Source: Limosilactobacillus pontis (GTDB taxonomy: Bacteria > Bacillota > Bacilli > Lactobacillales > Lactobacillaceae). Taken from it: a stretch of 64,000 nt of DNA. Of the stretch, positions 25,403 through 34,403 are shown one piece after another. The translations under genes and the position numbers were made by a program. Within the stretch, counting starts at the first letter, position 1. Every line of letters begins with the position of its first letter. The DNA is taken from positions 248,001 to 312,000 of the forward strand of contig NZ_PNFV01000001.1 of NCBI RefSeq assembly GCF_002940945.1, given 5' to 3'. The notes below the pieces were generated by a model. That model was not told the origin of the DNA, ran no database searches, and was given only the letters and a program-made list of their open reading frames with translations.

Positions 25403-26359
25403 ATGAAACATAAACGCCTTACAGTTGTCGGCTTGATGACAACGATGCTCCTGCTGCTCAGCGGATGTGTCCGGACAACCAAGAGTGGTCGTCCTTACGG
25501 CTTTGTCTATGATTACATGGCCAAGCCGATGCAGCACCTGATGGAATGGCTGGCTAGCCACCTGGGAAATAATTACGGCTGGGCAATAATCGTAATCGTG
25601 GTGATCGTCCGGACAATCCTGCTGCCGGTGATGTTCTCACAGATGAAGAAGTCGACCATTACCCAGGAGAAGATGGCCCGCGTCCAACCCTTGATCAAAG
25701 AACTGTCCGCCAAGCAGAAGGCTGCTAAGACACCTGAGGAACAGGCCGCAGTCAGCCAACAAATGATGGCCCTTTACCGGGATAATAACATCAGTCTGAC
25801 TGGGGGAATCGGCTGCTTGCCATTACTGATCCAGTTGCCAGTCTTTGCTGCCCTCTATGCCGCTATCCGCTACTCACCAGACCTTTATCATGCCACCTTC
25901 TTCGGAGTTGCCTTGGGGAAGCCAAGCTTTATCTTCGCGGTTCTATCCTTTATCGCCTATGCTGTTCAGAGCTACCTTGGCCTGGTCGGCGTTCCGGAAG
26001 AACAGAAAAAACAAATGAAGATGGCCATCTGGCTGAGCCCATTCATGACCTTCTTCATTTCGCTGACCTCCTCAGCTGGTCTGGGACTCTACTTCTTCAT
26101 CGGTGGACTCTTCGCAATTCTGCAAACCCTGATGGTCAATGCCTACCGGCCACGGATCCGCAAGCAGATTGCCGAAGAGGCAAAAAAGCACCCGATCAAG
26201 AAGCCAAAAGCCCCTGCTTCAACCAAGTCAAGCACCGGGGACACAAGTACGGCCGCCGCGATCGACCAGCTTAAAAAGCCAAACCCGGCTAAGCAAATGG
26301 CTCAACGCAATCGTCAGCGTAACGCTGGCAAGCAACAGCATCATAAGTCTAATAAGTAG
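25403..26359 (+). CDS. yidC: Membrane protein insertase YidC/OxaA (lipoprotein form)
   Basis: Inserts membrane proteins alone or with SecYEG. The protein is 318 residues. The N-terminal signal peptide ends in the lipobox LLLSGC with Cys22 as the lipidation site, as in Gram-positive YidC1/MisCA. Five membrane segments form the 60KD_IMP domain (about residues 58-255), including the cytoplasmic hairpin with basic residues. The C-terminal tail is Lys-rich with Ser/Thr, probably ribosome-interacting. It follows acyP and precedes the deformylase after a terminator. Confidence 0.96.
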   Translation: MKHKRLTVVGLMTTMLLLLSGCVRTTKSGRPYGFVYDYMAKPMQHLMEWLASHLGNNYGWAIIVIVVIVRTILLPVMFSQMKKSTITQEKMARVQPLIKELSAKQKAAKTPEEQAAVSQQMMALYRDNNISLTGGIGCLPLLIQLPVFAALYAAIRYSPDLYHATFFGVALGKPSFIFAVLSFIAYAVQSYLGLVGVPEEQKKQMKMAIWLSPFMTFFISLTSSAGLGLYFFIGGLFAILQTLMVNAYRPRIRKQIAEEAKKHPIKKPKAPASTKSSTGDTSTAAAIDQLKKPNPAKQMAQRNRQRNAGKQQHHKSNK

Positions 26360-26364
26360 TATAT

Positions 26365-26398
26365 CAAAAGGACTGGAGAAGCATCTTCAGTCCTTTAA
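26365..26398 (+). terminator. Terminator-like hairpin after yidC
   Basis: AAAGGACTGGAGA pairs with TCTTCAGTCCTTT around a 4-base loop (one wobble/mismatch). Only a short T-run follows, so some readthrough into the deformylase gene is possible. Confidence 0.65.
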
Positions 26399-26415
26399 TT
26401 TAAGGAGGAACCGCC

Positions 26416-26826
26416 ATGATCAAACCAATCATCACCGATATTCAGCAGCTCCGGCAGCCATCCACTACTGCTAGCAGAGCCGACCTGACCTTAGCTATTG
26501 ACCTCAAAGACACCCTCACCGCTCACCAGGACCACTGCGTCGGCATGGCAGCCAATATGATCGGCGTCCAAAAGCGAGCTATCATTGCCCAGCTCGGTCC
26601 CCTGCCGGTCGTAATGTTCAACCCCATTCTCACCAAAAAAAGCCGGCCATACCAAACTAAGGAAGGCTGTCTCTCGCTGACCGGTCAGCGGACTGCAACC
26701 CGCTATCGGCAGATCACCGTACAGTTTTTCAATGAACACTGGCAGCGTCAGCATCTAACCCTGACCGACTTTGCCGCCGAAATTGTCCAACACGAGCTTG
26801 ATCACTGCAATGGAGTGATCATTTGA
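26416..26826 (+). CDS. def: Peptide deformylase with non-canonical motif I
   Basis: A 136-residue protein of the deformylase fold. Zinc ligands are intact: Cys85 in EGCLS, and H126/H130 in QHELDH with catalytic E127. Motif I, normally GxGxAAxQ, here reads VGMAANMIG at residues 42-50, so the conserved Gln that stabilises the reaction intermediate is replaced by Met48. It may be a slow or specialised deformylase paralogue. AAGGAGG lies 8 bases upstream of the ATG. A canonical def is not in this window. Confidence 0.85.
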   Translation: MIKPIITDIQQLRQPSTTASRADLTLAIDLKDTLTAHQDHCVGMAANMIGVQKRAIIAQLGPLPVVMFNPILTKKSRPYQTKEGCLSLTGQRTATRYRQITVQFFNEHWQRQHLTLTDFAAEIVQHELDHCNGVII

Positions 26827-26899
26827 CGGCCTGCGGATATGAAAAGTCGGCTAGAATTTGATAGGATATGAATGAAATAAGGATTGCAGAATCGCCGGG

Positions 26900-26954
26900 T
26901 TTTGCCACAAAATTGCAGTTCCCAAACAGGCGTCCGCTCGCGGGGGATGGGAAC
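26900..26954 (+). promoter_or_regulatory. Hairpin-rich leader upstream of the MATE exporter
   Basis: Before the MATE ribosome site, TTTTG/CAAAA (26900-26912) and GTTCCC/GGGAAC (26918-26954, with an inner CCGC/GCGG stem) form two neighbouring hairpins. The second ends 3 bases before the AATTGGAGG ribosome site, a position where a structure could affect translation. No known riboswitch consensus was recognised. Confidence 0.35.
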
Positions 26955-26970
26955 AAATTGGAGGAATAAT

Positions 26971-28287
26971 ATGAATTCAACACAAGCAATTCGGGGCGAG
27001 GTCCGCCATTATGTTGTCCGAAATGTCGTCGCCACCCTGGGAATGTCACTCTACGTCCTGATTGATACCCTCTTCATCTCGATTGCCGCTGGAGCACTGG
27101 GGCTGACCACCCTCAACCTGGTTCTTCCCCTTTTTAACGTTTTCAACGGGGTTGGCCTCCTGCTGGGCGTTGGCGGGGCAACAATCTTTTCGCTCAATAA
27201 GGTCCTCCATCCGGAACGGATCAAGGATCTCTACAGCCAGCTGATCATCTTTGCAGCGACCCTAGGCATCGTCCTGGCGGTCCTGCTCAATGTCTTCGCA
27301 ACCCCGGTCGTCAACTTCCTGGGTGCCGACGATCAGACCCGGCAGATGGCTATTATCTACCTGCGAATCTGCGCCTGGTCTGGCCCCCTTTACATGTGTA
27401 ACTATATATCCATTAACTTCATCCGTAACGATGGGAACCCAACCCTAACCATGAAGGCTACCCTGACGGAGACGCTCTCCGTCATCGTGATTGACTGGTT
27501 CTTCATCTTCGGTTGTGGGTTGAAGATGGAGGGGGCCGCCCTAGCGGTGCTTTTTTCACCACTGATCAGCCTGATTGTTCTTTCCCGTCACCGTCACTTT
27601 GCCGGCCGTCAGCTCCAGCTTCACTGGGCCCGGCCCCAATTGGTCAATCTCGGTCGCTCGGCAAAGCTCGGCGTGGCTGCGGCCCTCAATGAACTCAGCA
27701 CCGGAGTCAGCATCTACTTCTTCAACCACGTCCTGCTACAACTAGCCGATAACTATGCAGTGGCGGCTTACGGGGTGATCTCCAACATTGCCATTGTGGT
27801 CCTGGCGATCGCAAACGGGGTGGCCCTCGGTGTCCAGCCAATTGCCAGTCGGGAGTATGGTCAACGACACTTTGCCAATGTTGAAACGGCGTTGAAGATG
27901 GGTACCCTCATCACTCTCCTGCTGGCAACAATCAGCTTTGTAATCTTAGTAACCTTCAAGCTGCCGATCATTGAACTCTTCAACACCGCTCACTCTGCCC
28001 AGCTGGTTAGCTACGCCCGGGTGGGACTGCCGATTTACTTTACAAGTGCCTTCTTCAGTGCACTCAACCTGCTCTTTATCCTCTTTCTGACAGCGATCAA
28101 CGCAGCCCGGGCATCGTTTACCCTCTCCATCTTGCGGGGGTATATCATCCTGCTACCCACCATCCTGATCCTTGCCACCATGGTCGGAATCAACGGGGTT
28201 TGGGCAGCGGTACCCGTCACCGAGTTTCTGGTCTGCATCATCGCAACCTTATTAGTTCACCAACGGATCAAACAATTTAACGCATAA
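26971..28287 (+). CDS. MATE-family efflux transporter
   Basis: A 438-residue multidrug and toxin extrusion family exporter with 12 membrane segments in two similar halves. The frame stays open upstream, but the ATG at 26971 lies just after TTGGAGGAATAAT, a good ribosome site, so that start is used. It is expected to be a cation-coupled exporter of drugs or metabolites. Substrate unknown. It is preceded by a structured leader and ends at a strong bidirectional terminator facing yjeM. Confidence 0.9.
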   Translation: MNSTQAIRGEVRHYVVRNVVATLGMSLYVLIDTLFISIAAGALGLTTLNLVLPLFNVFNGVGLLLGVGGATIFSLNKVLHPERIKDLYSQLIIFAATLGIVLAVLLNVFATPVVNFLGADDQTRQMAIIYLRICAWSGPLYMCNYISINFIRNDGNPTLTMKATLTETLSVIVIDWFFIFGCGLKMEGAALAVLFSPLISLIVLSRHRHFAGRQLQLHWARPQLVNLGRSAKLGVAAALNELSTGVSIYFFNHVLLQLADNYAVAAYGVISNIAIVVLAIANGVALGVQPIASREYGQRHFANVETALKMGTLITLLLATISFVILVTFKLPIIELFNTAHSAQLVSYARVGLPIYFTSAFFSALNLLFILFLTAINAARASFTLSILRGYIILLPTILILATMVGINGVWAAVPVTEFLVCIIATLLVHQRIKQFNA

Positions 28288-28332
28288 GAAAATCGCAACC
28301 CCTGGCCAAGCCAAGGATTGCGATTTCATTTT
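28288..28332. terminator. Convergent terminator between MATE and yjeM genes
   Basis: AAATCGCAA pairs with TTGCGATTT (28290-28298 with 28318-28326), with CC/GG inner pairs and T-rich sequence after the stem. Confidence 0.78.
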
Positions 28333-28381
28333 TAAATTAAAGATTGAGGTGATTCTTCCTGACTGCGTGCCGGTAGAAAAG

Positions 28382-29833
28382 CTAGGCCACAATTCCAAAG
28401 AAGATTGGGCCAAATGCCGTCCAGAAGGCCGTCTGCGGATCGTGATCCAGAATTGGCTGGATACAGGTGAAAATAATTCCCAGGCAGACAATGATCTCAA
28501 CAAAGCCGACCAAAATGTTGGTCCAGAAGCGGTTCTTGAAAACCACAAAGTCATGCGGGATATTCTTCTTCTGAAAGATTGGAAAAGCCCCAACCAAGAA
28601 GATGTATGGCGCACAAGCTGAAACATTCACCATATCAGTCAGAATTTGATAGAAGGCATCCGCTGCTGAACCCCCGAAGGAGATCAGAAAGATGATGCAG
28701 CAAACAAAGATTGCCTGCATCCACATAGCATAGGCTGGCATTCCATGCTTGTTCAACTTGGTAACCTGAGCCGGCCATAACTTTGGATTAGCCCCCATGA
28801 TAAAGGACTTGATCGGTGAATACACCAGCAGGAACATAGCCCCGAGCATTCCCATCAATCCAGCCAGAGCAATCATCCGGGTAAAAATATCCCCCAGCAG
28901 CAGGTTGACCCCGTGACTAAATCCTAGGGAAACACCCATCATGTAGCCAAGACGGTCAAAGACAACGTAGGTAACATTCCCCAGGTTGACGTTTGGCCGT
29001 GCGATGACATGATCGTAGTTGACTGTGAATCCGGTCATCAAAATCATCAAGACGTAGCTGCCAATCGTCAGTAGGGACCCGATCACCAACCCACGCGGAA
29101 AGGTGTGCGCTGGGTCTTTCATACTATCGGTAACACCACCCAGGTTCTCCATCCCGCTGTAAGCAAAGATGGCGTAAACGACGAAGGAAATCACTGCAAT
29201 CGGCGTCTTAAAGGACGGGTTAGGCGATTCAAAGAAGCTGGCAATTCCGTGAATTGGCTGGGCGGTAACTCCCTTGTTGGCGATAATAGCCACCAAACTC
29301 GCCAGAATAAAGATCGCGTTCATGGCAATCATGAAAGCACCCCCGAATGAACTGATCTTAGTGATCCCGTTCATCCCCTGCGAACTCAGCAGGGTAACCA
29401 GGAGAACAAACAGGATCGCCAGGATCCCGATCAGTTCGGTCGAATTGAAAATCCAGAAGTGCCAATGCTGGGTGGTATCATGCCCAAATATCAGCGCCGA
29501 AAGGGTGATCCATAATCGCGAAGCACTCGATACCAGCCAGAGGATCCAGCTGGAAAGCCAGATGAAGGTCCCAATAAAGGCCATTTTTTCACCAATCGAC
29601 CCGGCTAGCCAGGAATAAATGCCACCTTTGGCATCCTTGAACGCCGACCCGTACTCGGCCATCATCAAACAGCACGGGAAAAAGAAGCATACCCCGGCCA
29701 AAATATACCAGAACATCCCCGCGTAGGCCATTTGGGCATAAGCAATGGAGACGTTTCCAAATCCATAGATTGTCGAAATAATCATCAACACCAATGTCGG
29801 TGTGGTGATTAATTTTTTCTGTTTGTCAGCCAC
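28382..29833 (-). CDS. YjeM-type amino acid permease (APC family)
   Basis: A 483-residue APC-superfamily transporter with about 12 membrane segments. It matches Escherichia coli YjeM in several stretches recalled from the family (MMAEYGSAF, GGIYSW, SFVVYAIFAYSGME, VNLGNVTYV, YSPIKSFI). Such proteins are predicted glutamate/GABA-type transporters; substrate is not proven. The start is GTG at 29833 with GGGGGAG 10 bases upstream. It is convergent with the MATE gene. Confidence 0.85.
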   Translation of the reverse strand: MADKQKKLITTPTLVLMIISTIYGFGNVSIAYAQMAYAGMFWYILAGVCFFFPCCLMMAEYGSAFKDAKGGIYSWLAGSIGEKMAFIGTFIWLSSWILWLVSSASRLWITLSALIFGHDTTQHWHFWIFNSTELIGILAILFVLLVTLLSSQGMNGITKISSFGGAFMIAMNAIFILASLVAIIANKGVTAQPIHGIASFFESPNPSFKTPIAVISFVVYAIFAYSGMENLGGVTDSMKDPAHTFPRGLVIGSLLTIGSYVLMILMTGFTVNYDHVIARPNVNLGNVTYVVFDRLGYMMGVSLGFSHGVNLLLGDIFTRMIALAGLMGMLGAMFLLVYSPIKSFIMGANPKLWPAQVTKLNKHGMPAYAMWMQAIFVCCIIFLISFGGSAADAFYQILTDMVNVSACAPYIFLVGAFPIFQKKNIPHDFVVFKNRFWTNILVGFVEIIVCLGIIFTCIQPILDHDPQTAFWTAFGPIFFGIVA

Positions 29834-29955
29834 TATAATTCAACTCCCCCAAGTAAGATACTTTGTTATTTTAAGCAGTTCACTTATATTATAGGCTAAC
29901 CGTGTCCATTAAAGAACGACCATGAGAAGCTTTTAATCCAAAATGTCTATTAAAC

Positions 29956-29996
29956 AAAAAGAGCCGCAATGATACAGGCATTGCGACTCTTTTTAA
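29956..29996. terminator. Bidirectional terminator after the histidine kinase gene
   Basis: AAAAAGAG-CGCAATG pairs with CATTGCG-CTCTTTTT (29956-29971 with 29979-29994, one mismatch). It terminates the two-component operon on the minus strand. Confidence 0.88.
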
Positions 29997-30008
29997 AATC
30001 TCATAATA

Positions 30009-31475
30009 TTAAAGCGCTTCCGGATCCTCAACAATTGGCAATATGATTCGAAATAGTGAACCAGCTCCCAGGGAACTCTCCAAAGTGATAGAACCATGAT
30101 ATCCCTCAATCAGACGCTTGGCGATTGACAATCCCAACCCATTGCCGCCTTTCTTCCGGCTCCGGGCCTTGTCTACCCGGTAAAAGCGGTCAAAGACCTT
30201 GTCGACGTCTTCAGCTGGGATTCCCTCACCGAAATCCTGAATACCAATCTCCACCGTGTTCATTCCACGGGACAGGGAGATGTGGACCTCTTTACGCGCC
30301 GTCGAGTACTTGATGGCGTTGTCACAGAGGATCACCAAGACCTGTTCAAGGTGATCCCGGTAGATGTTGGCTGTAATCGGCTCATCCAGGTCATCATCAA
30401 GGATGAAGTTGAAGTCCGGGTAGAGCATCTTAAAGTTATTGAAGACCTGGTGGACCACGTCATTAACTACTGTCCGTTGGTTGCGAAAATTAATCTCAAC
30501 CTGTTCGGCCCGGCTGAGATCCAGCATCTCCTGGACCAGGTTCTTCATCCGCTTTATCTCAATCAAAGAGGCCTTGATCGAGTCGTCCAGGACTTCACGG
30601 TCGTCCTTCCCCCACCGTTCCAACATATCCAGGTGACCCTGGATAATGGCAATCGGTGTCCGCAACTCGTGGCTGACGTCACTGACGAACTGGGACTGCT
30701 GATCGATATAGCGCTGCATCCGATCCAGCATCTCGTTGAACATCGTGGTCAGCTCGGCCAATTCATCATTGTGGTTAGGCACAGGAACCCGGACATTCTT
30801 AGTTGGGTCCTTGCTGATGACCTTAACAGTGTCGTGAATCTCACCAAGTGGCCGTAAAAACAGCAGGGACAAAAAGTAGCCAAGCAACCCGCTGGCTAAG
30901 ATGACTAGACACATTGCCAGAGTCACCACCAAGCGCAACTGGTTATAGTTCCGATAGTAGGCATTCAGCTTGTTTTCCATCTGAAGATAACCAAGCAGCC
31001 GGTGACCATGCTGGGCGTAGATCGGCTCCTGACCGACGATCACCTTGTGGGATGGTCCCTTGACCATGCGTACCTGGCGATACTTGGTGAAGGTCGGCTT
31101 AACGACACTCTTTCCGGTGCTCAGGATTGGCCGCTGCTGATGGTCGTAAATGTTGACGATCAGGTGGCCATCACTGAGCTCCTGAATAATCGGCCGCTGG
31201 TACTGACTCCCAGTCATTGACCGCCCGTTGTTGGGATCGATCACGGTATTGACATTCTTCTTCGTTAGCGGCTGGTTAATCCGTCCCAGTTGACGACTGA
31301 TGTTAGTCATCCCCTGATTAAGCAGGGAGCGCTCCTGATTGAAGAGGCTCTGAGTAAATGAACTGAACATCGCCATGGCAACAATGAAAAAGATGATCAA
31401 AGAGCCCACGGCCGTCCCGAAGGCCCACTTAAGCTTTAAGGAAATAAAACGGCGGTTGCTTGTTTTTTCCTTCAT
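30009..31475 (-). CDS. Sensor histidine kinase (ArlS/CzcS type)
   Basis: A 488-residue membrane sensor. Two membrane helices (about 16-38 and 181-206) enclose an extracellular domain of about 140 residues; a HAMP domain follows (about 207-260), then HisKA with the phospho-acceptor His269 in SDVSHELRTP, and a C-terminal HATPase with N, G1 (DFGEGIP) and G2 (GGNGLGLSIAKRL) boxes. It lies 15 bases after its response regulator. The pair resembles ArlRS of staphylococci and lactobacilli, but signal and targets cannot be inferred. Confidence 0.93.
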   Translation of the reverse strand: MKEKTSNRRFISLKLKWAFGTAVGSLIIFFIVAMAMFSSFTQSLFNQERSLLNQGMTNISRQLGRINQPLTKKNVNTVIDPNNGRSMTGSQYQRPIIQELSDGHLIVNIYDHQQRPILSTGKSVVKPTFTKYRQVRMVKGPSHKVIVGQEPIYAQHGHRLLGYLQMENKLNAYYRNYNQLRLVVTLAMCLVILASGLLGYFLSLLFLRPLGEIHDTVKVISKDPTKNVRVPVPNHNDELAELTTMFNEMLDRMQRYIDQQSQFVSDVSHELRTPIAIIQGHLDMLERWGKDDREVLDDSIKASLIEIKRMKNLVQEMLDLSRAEQVEINFRNQRTVVNDVVHQVFNNFKMLYPDFNFILDDDLDEPITANIYRDHLEQVLVILCDNAIKYSTARKEVHISLSRGMNTVEIGIQDFGEGIPAEDVDKVFDRFYRVDKARSRKKGGNGLGLSIAKRLIEGYHGSITLESSLGAGSLFRIILPIVEDPEAL

Positions 31476-31490
31476 AATTAACCACGAACC

Positions 31491-32177
31491 TTACGAACGA
31501 ATTACGTAACCGGTACCCCGCACGGTCTGGATGTAACTCTTCTCCCCAGGCCGGTCAATCTTGTTGCGCAGATAACGGATGTAGACGTCGACCACATTGG
31601 TCTCAACCTTGGAGTCGTAGCCCCAGACCTTGGAAAGCAGCTCCTTACGCGACATGACCACATTGATGTTTTCCATCAAGATTAAGAGCAACTCGTACTC
31701 CCGTTTGGTCAGATTGATCACTTCGTCGCCACGCCGAACGACTCGGTTCTCTTTTTCAATCGTCAGATCCTTGTAGTTGACGGTGGTTTGATGTTCCTTA
31801 TTGTTCCCGTCCTCGATGCTGATCCGCCGCAACAGCGCCCGAACCCGGGCCAGCAGCTCTTCAATAGCAAACGGTTTGACAATGTAATCATCGGCCCCGT
31901 GGTCTAAGCCAGAAACCCGATCAATTACGGAGTCCCGAGCTGTCATAATGATAATTGGCGTATCCTTGAGCTCCCGGACCCGCCGTGCCACCTCAATTCC
32001 GTTCAGTTCAGGCAGCATCAGGTCAAGAAGAATAACGTCGAAGTCCTGATTGAGGGCGGCCTCCAATCCAGCCCGACCATCAAGCTCCACGTCGGTATCA
32101 TAACCCTCGTGCTTCAGCTCCATGTCCACAAACTTTGCCAAATTTTCTTCATCTTCAATAATTAAGATTCGACTCAT
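31491..32177 (-). CDS. Response regulator, OmpR family
   Basis: A 228-residue transcriptional regulator. The receiver domain (1-115) carries the phospho-acceptor Asp52 in LLDLMLP, plus conserved acids, Thr and Lys (KPF). The C-terminal winged helix (about 135-228) has the LTKREYELLLILMEN and RYLRNKID recognition segments. An AGGTG site lies a few bases before the ATG at 32177. It is the first gene of the operon with the histidine kinase. Confidence 0.94.
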   Translation of the reverse strand: MSRILIIEDEENLAKFVDMELKHEGYDTDVELDGRAGLEAALNQDFDVILLDLMLPELNGIEVARRVRELKDTPIIIMTARDSVIDRVSGLDHGADDYIVKPFAIEELLARVRALLRRISIEDGNNKEHQTTVNYKDLTIEKENRVVRRGDEVINLTKREYELLLILMENINVVMSRKELLSKVWGYDSKVETNVVDVYIRYLRNKIDRPGEKSYIQTVRGTGYVIRS

Positions 32178-32336
32178 TAATTTCACCTACTAACAATCAA
32201 TTTAATAACGACCATATTAATAAAACAAAATAATTTTATCACAGTTCTCTAATAAACCCTAGTATTCTTGTCATTAAATTAAGAAAAGTCTATCCAGGAG
32301 ACGGGCCAGCGCCTAATTATTAAAAATTCTTAAAAA

Positions 32337-32378
32337 TAAAAGATCACCCCAGGTCCGGCGCCTAAAGAGTGATCTTTT
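32337..32378 (-). terminator. Intrinsic terminator of the rpmF unit
   Basis: AAAAGATCAC pairs with GTGATCTTTT around an ~20-base loop with an inner GG/CC pair, then T-rich. Confidence 0.72.
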
Positions 32379-32385
32379 GATTAAA

Positions 32386-32565
32386 TTAGTTGTTAGTGTT
32401 AACAACCTGCTTGCCGTTGTAGTAGCCGCAGTTAGGGCATACCATGTGGGACTTGCGAAGTTCACCACAGTTTGGGCAAGGAGTTAAGCCAGGGACATTC
32501 AACTTGATGTGACCCCGACGCATACGCTTCTTAGTCTTTGAAGTCTTCCGTGCTGGAACAGCCAT
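32386..32565 (-). CDS. rpmF: 50S ribosomal protein L32
   Basis: A 59-residue ribosomal protein starting [10 protein letters not shown], with a zinc ribbon of C30-x2-C33 and C43-x2-C46 (CPNC twice). A strong AGGAGGTG ribosome site precedes the ATG at 32565. It follows yceD by about 50 bases, the normal yceD-rpmF arrangement. Confidence 0.97.
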   Translation of the reverse strand: MAVPARKTSKTKKRMRRGHIKLNVPGLTPCPNCGELRKSHMVCPNCGYYNGKQVVNTNN

Positions 32566-32617
32566 GTTTGACACCTCCTAGGATTAATATTATCCACAAA
32601 TGGTTTTTAACCGTCCG

Positions 32618-33172
32618 CTACTTTTTATCATCCTGATCAGGAAATAATTTTTGGAGTTTCGCGAAACGTGGATCAACTTTCTTATCTTTCTGCTTGCTAG
32701 CGGCATAATCATCCTCAGAGATGACGTTCCAGCCCTTGCCAGTAGGCATGGGCTTGCCAGCCTTTTCATCGGCAGAAAGCACTCGTAACGGTACCTGCTC
32801 GACAATATTTTCGGCTAACGCGGTATCGAAATCAATCGTCTCACCCCGCTTCAACAAGAAGACAACCTCGTCATCCTCGTATCGGGAAAAGTGGGAACGA
32901 TCATCAATATACGTCTCCGTAAAGTCAAAGTCAAGTGGTAACTGAACGGGCGTCAATGAACGACTGGAGGGTACCGTCAATGTCGTCATCACGTGCGCAC
33001 TGATGGTGGCGTCCCCATCGTCATAGGATACATACCCGTCAACCTTGACCGGAGCAACGGCCAGGATAATATCCGGGAATAGTTTAGTCAATGATGCGTT
33101 CAGATCAAAAGTACTTTGAATATGAAGTGGTTCATTTTGGTAACGATGTAACTCAGCTAACGACCATTTCAT
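32618..33172 (-). CDS. yceD: YceD family protein (DUF177)
   Basis: A 184-residue protein of the YceD/DUF177 family, implicated in 23S rRNA accumulation and large-subunit assembly. It is upstream of rpmF as in most bacteria. The charged C-terminus is Lys/Asp-rich. The conserved Cys of many members is not evident. AGGAGG is 8 bases before the ATG at 33172. Confidence 0.9.
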   Translation of the reverse strand: MKWSLAELHRYQNEPLHIQSTFDLNASLTKLFPDIILAVAPVKVDGYVSYDDGDATISAHVMTTLTVPSSRSLTPVQLPLDFDFTETYIDDRSHFSRYEDDEVVFLLKRGETIDFDTALAENIVEQVPLRVLSADEKAGKPMPTGKGWNVISEDDYAASKQKDKKVDPRFAKLQKLFPDQDDKK

Positions 33173-33259
33173 CGTACTAACCTCCTAATGCAACGTATGC
33201 AATTATACTAGGCCCACATTTACTTGTCAATGTTTTTTCCTTGACAGCTTGTGGGGCCC

Positions 33260-34393
33260 TCAATGGATCATGAGCGGCGGATGTTTAAGATCCTGTTCAA
33301 CCGGAGTGAAATTCTGATAAAGCTTGCCAGCGCGGTAATCAAGGTTGTAGAAGCTATCACGCATCCCCTGACTAATCTTAGTAAAGAGCGGCACTGGCAC
33401 CTTCTTCTTAACCTGATGAAGATACTCCTGTCCACGCTTTGTAAAGCCCAGAATATGGATGTAAGGCTGGCCAACCCGGTCCGCCACTTCATCCTCGTGT
33501 AACTGCAGAGTCGTGTACAGGCACATCCGCAGCAGGTGCGCGTAAGTATAACGCTTGGTCTTCACCCCATGGATGAAGCTATCAAAAGTCAATGACCGCT
33601 GAGCAACCTCTTTCATCCGGTGTTCGAGGCCCTCCGCCATCTGGTAGGTCGTCGCCAAATAGTTCAGCGGCGATTGAATCAGCTGATTACGCAGCAGCGG
33701 GTAGAGGCTGTCCCAACTGGGAACCCGGTCAACCCTTGCCAGGGCGGTTTGCATCGCCGGTGGTACCGTCGTGGTAAAATCTTCGCTGTTAATCACTGCC
33801 TGACGAACCGCACTGGCACTGGCAATTTGACCATGAATCTCCTGATCATGGTAGCCGCTCCCCCGCCGCTGAACCGGGATCAGCTGAATCGGGTAGTTGT
33901 TTGCCAATACCGCCTTAGTATAGGCAAAGGCCAGAATATCATTAGGATCACGCAATTCGATCCCCGTTTGAAGCCGGAGTTGCTGGTTGAACTGGGTGGC
34001 ATAGGTGGCGTTGTACTGGTCAAACTCAGCCCGGTTAAAGTGTTGTTCAGCTGCCACTAAGGCCGCAAAGTCCCAATCCGGATGTTCAGCCCCAAAGGCC
34101 ACCTGATGGATCTGGAGGGCATTTAGGATTGCCAGGGCCCCTGCCGCAAACCGATGGGCCGGCTGGACGGCATAAAAGACCGGTAGTTCTACCACCAGGT
34201 CGACCCCATTTGCTAAGGCAGCTTGGGCCCGGGTCCACTTGTCGACGATCGTCGGCTCCCCCCGCTGGGTAAAGTTTCCGCTCATCACCGCAACTGCTAC
34301 GTCAGCTCCAGTCTTTTCCCGAGCCTGACGAAGGAAGTAACGGTGACCGTTATGAAAGGGATTATACTCAACTACCATTCCAACTGCCTGCAT
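33260..34393 (-). CDS. tmcAL: tRNA(Met) cytidine acetate ligase (YlbM)
   Basis: Uses acetate and ATP to acetylate C34 of elongator tRNA-Met. The protein is 377 residues with the nucleotidyltransferase motif EYNPFHNGH at the N-terminus and VMSGNFTQRGEP further on, both diagnostic of the YlbM family. It follows the methyltransferase gene by about 10 bases at the 3' end of the yqe cluster. Confidence 0.94.
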   Translation of the reverse strand: MQAVGMVVEYNPFHNGHRYFLRQAREKTGADVAVAVMSGNFTQRGEPTIVDKWTRAQAALANGVDLVVELPVFYAVQPAHRFAAGALAILNALQIHQVAFGAEHPDWDFAALVAAEQHFNRAEFDQYNATYATQFNQQLRLQTGIELRDPNDILAFAYTKAVLANNYPIQLIPVQRRGSGYHDQEIHGQIASASAVRQAVINSEDFTTTVPPAMQTALARVDRVPSWDSLYPLLRNQLIQSPLNYLATTYQMAEGLEHRMKEVAQRSLTFDSFIHGVKTKRYTYAHLLRMCLYTTLQLHEDEVADRVGQPYIHILGFTKRGQEYLHQVKKKVPVPLFTKISQGMRDSFYNLDYRAGKLYQNFTPVEQDLKHPPLMIH

Positions 34394-34403
34394 AACTAAT
34401 CAC

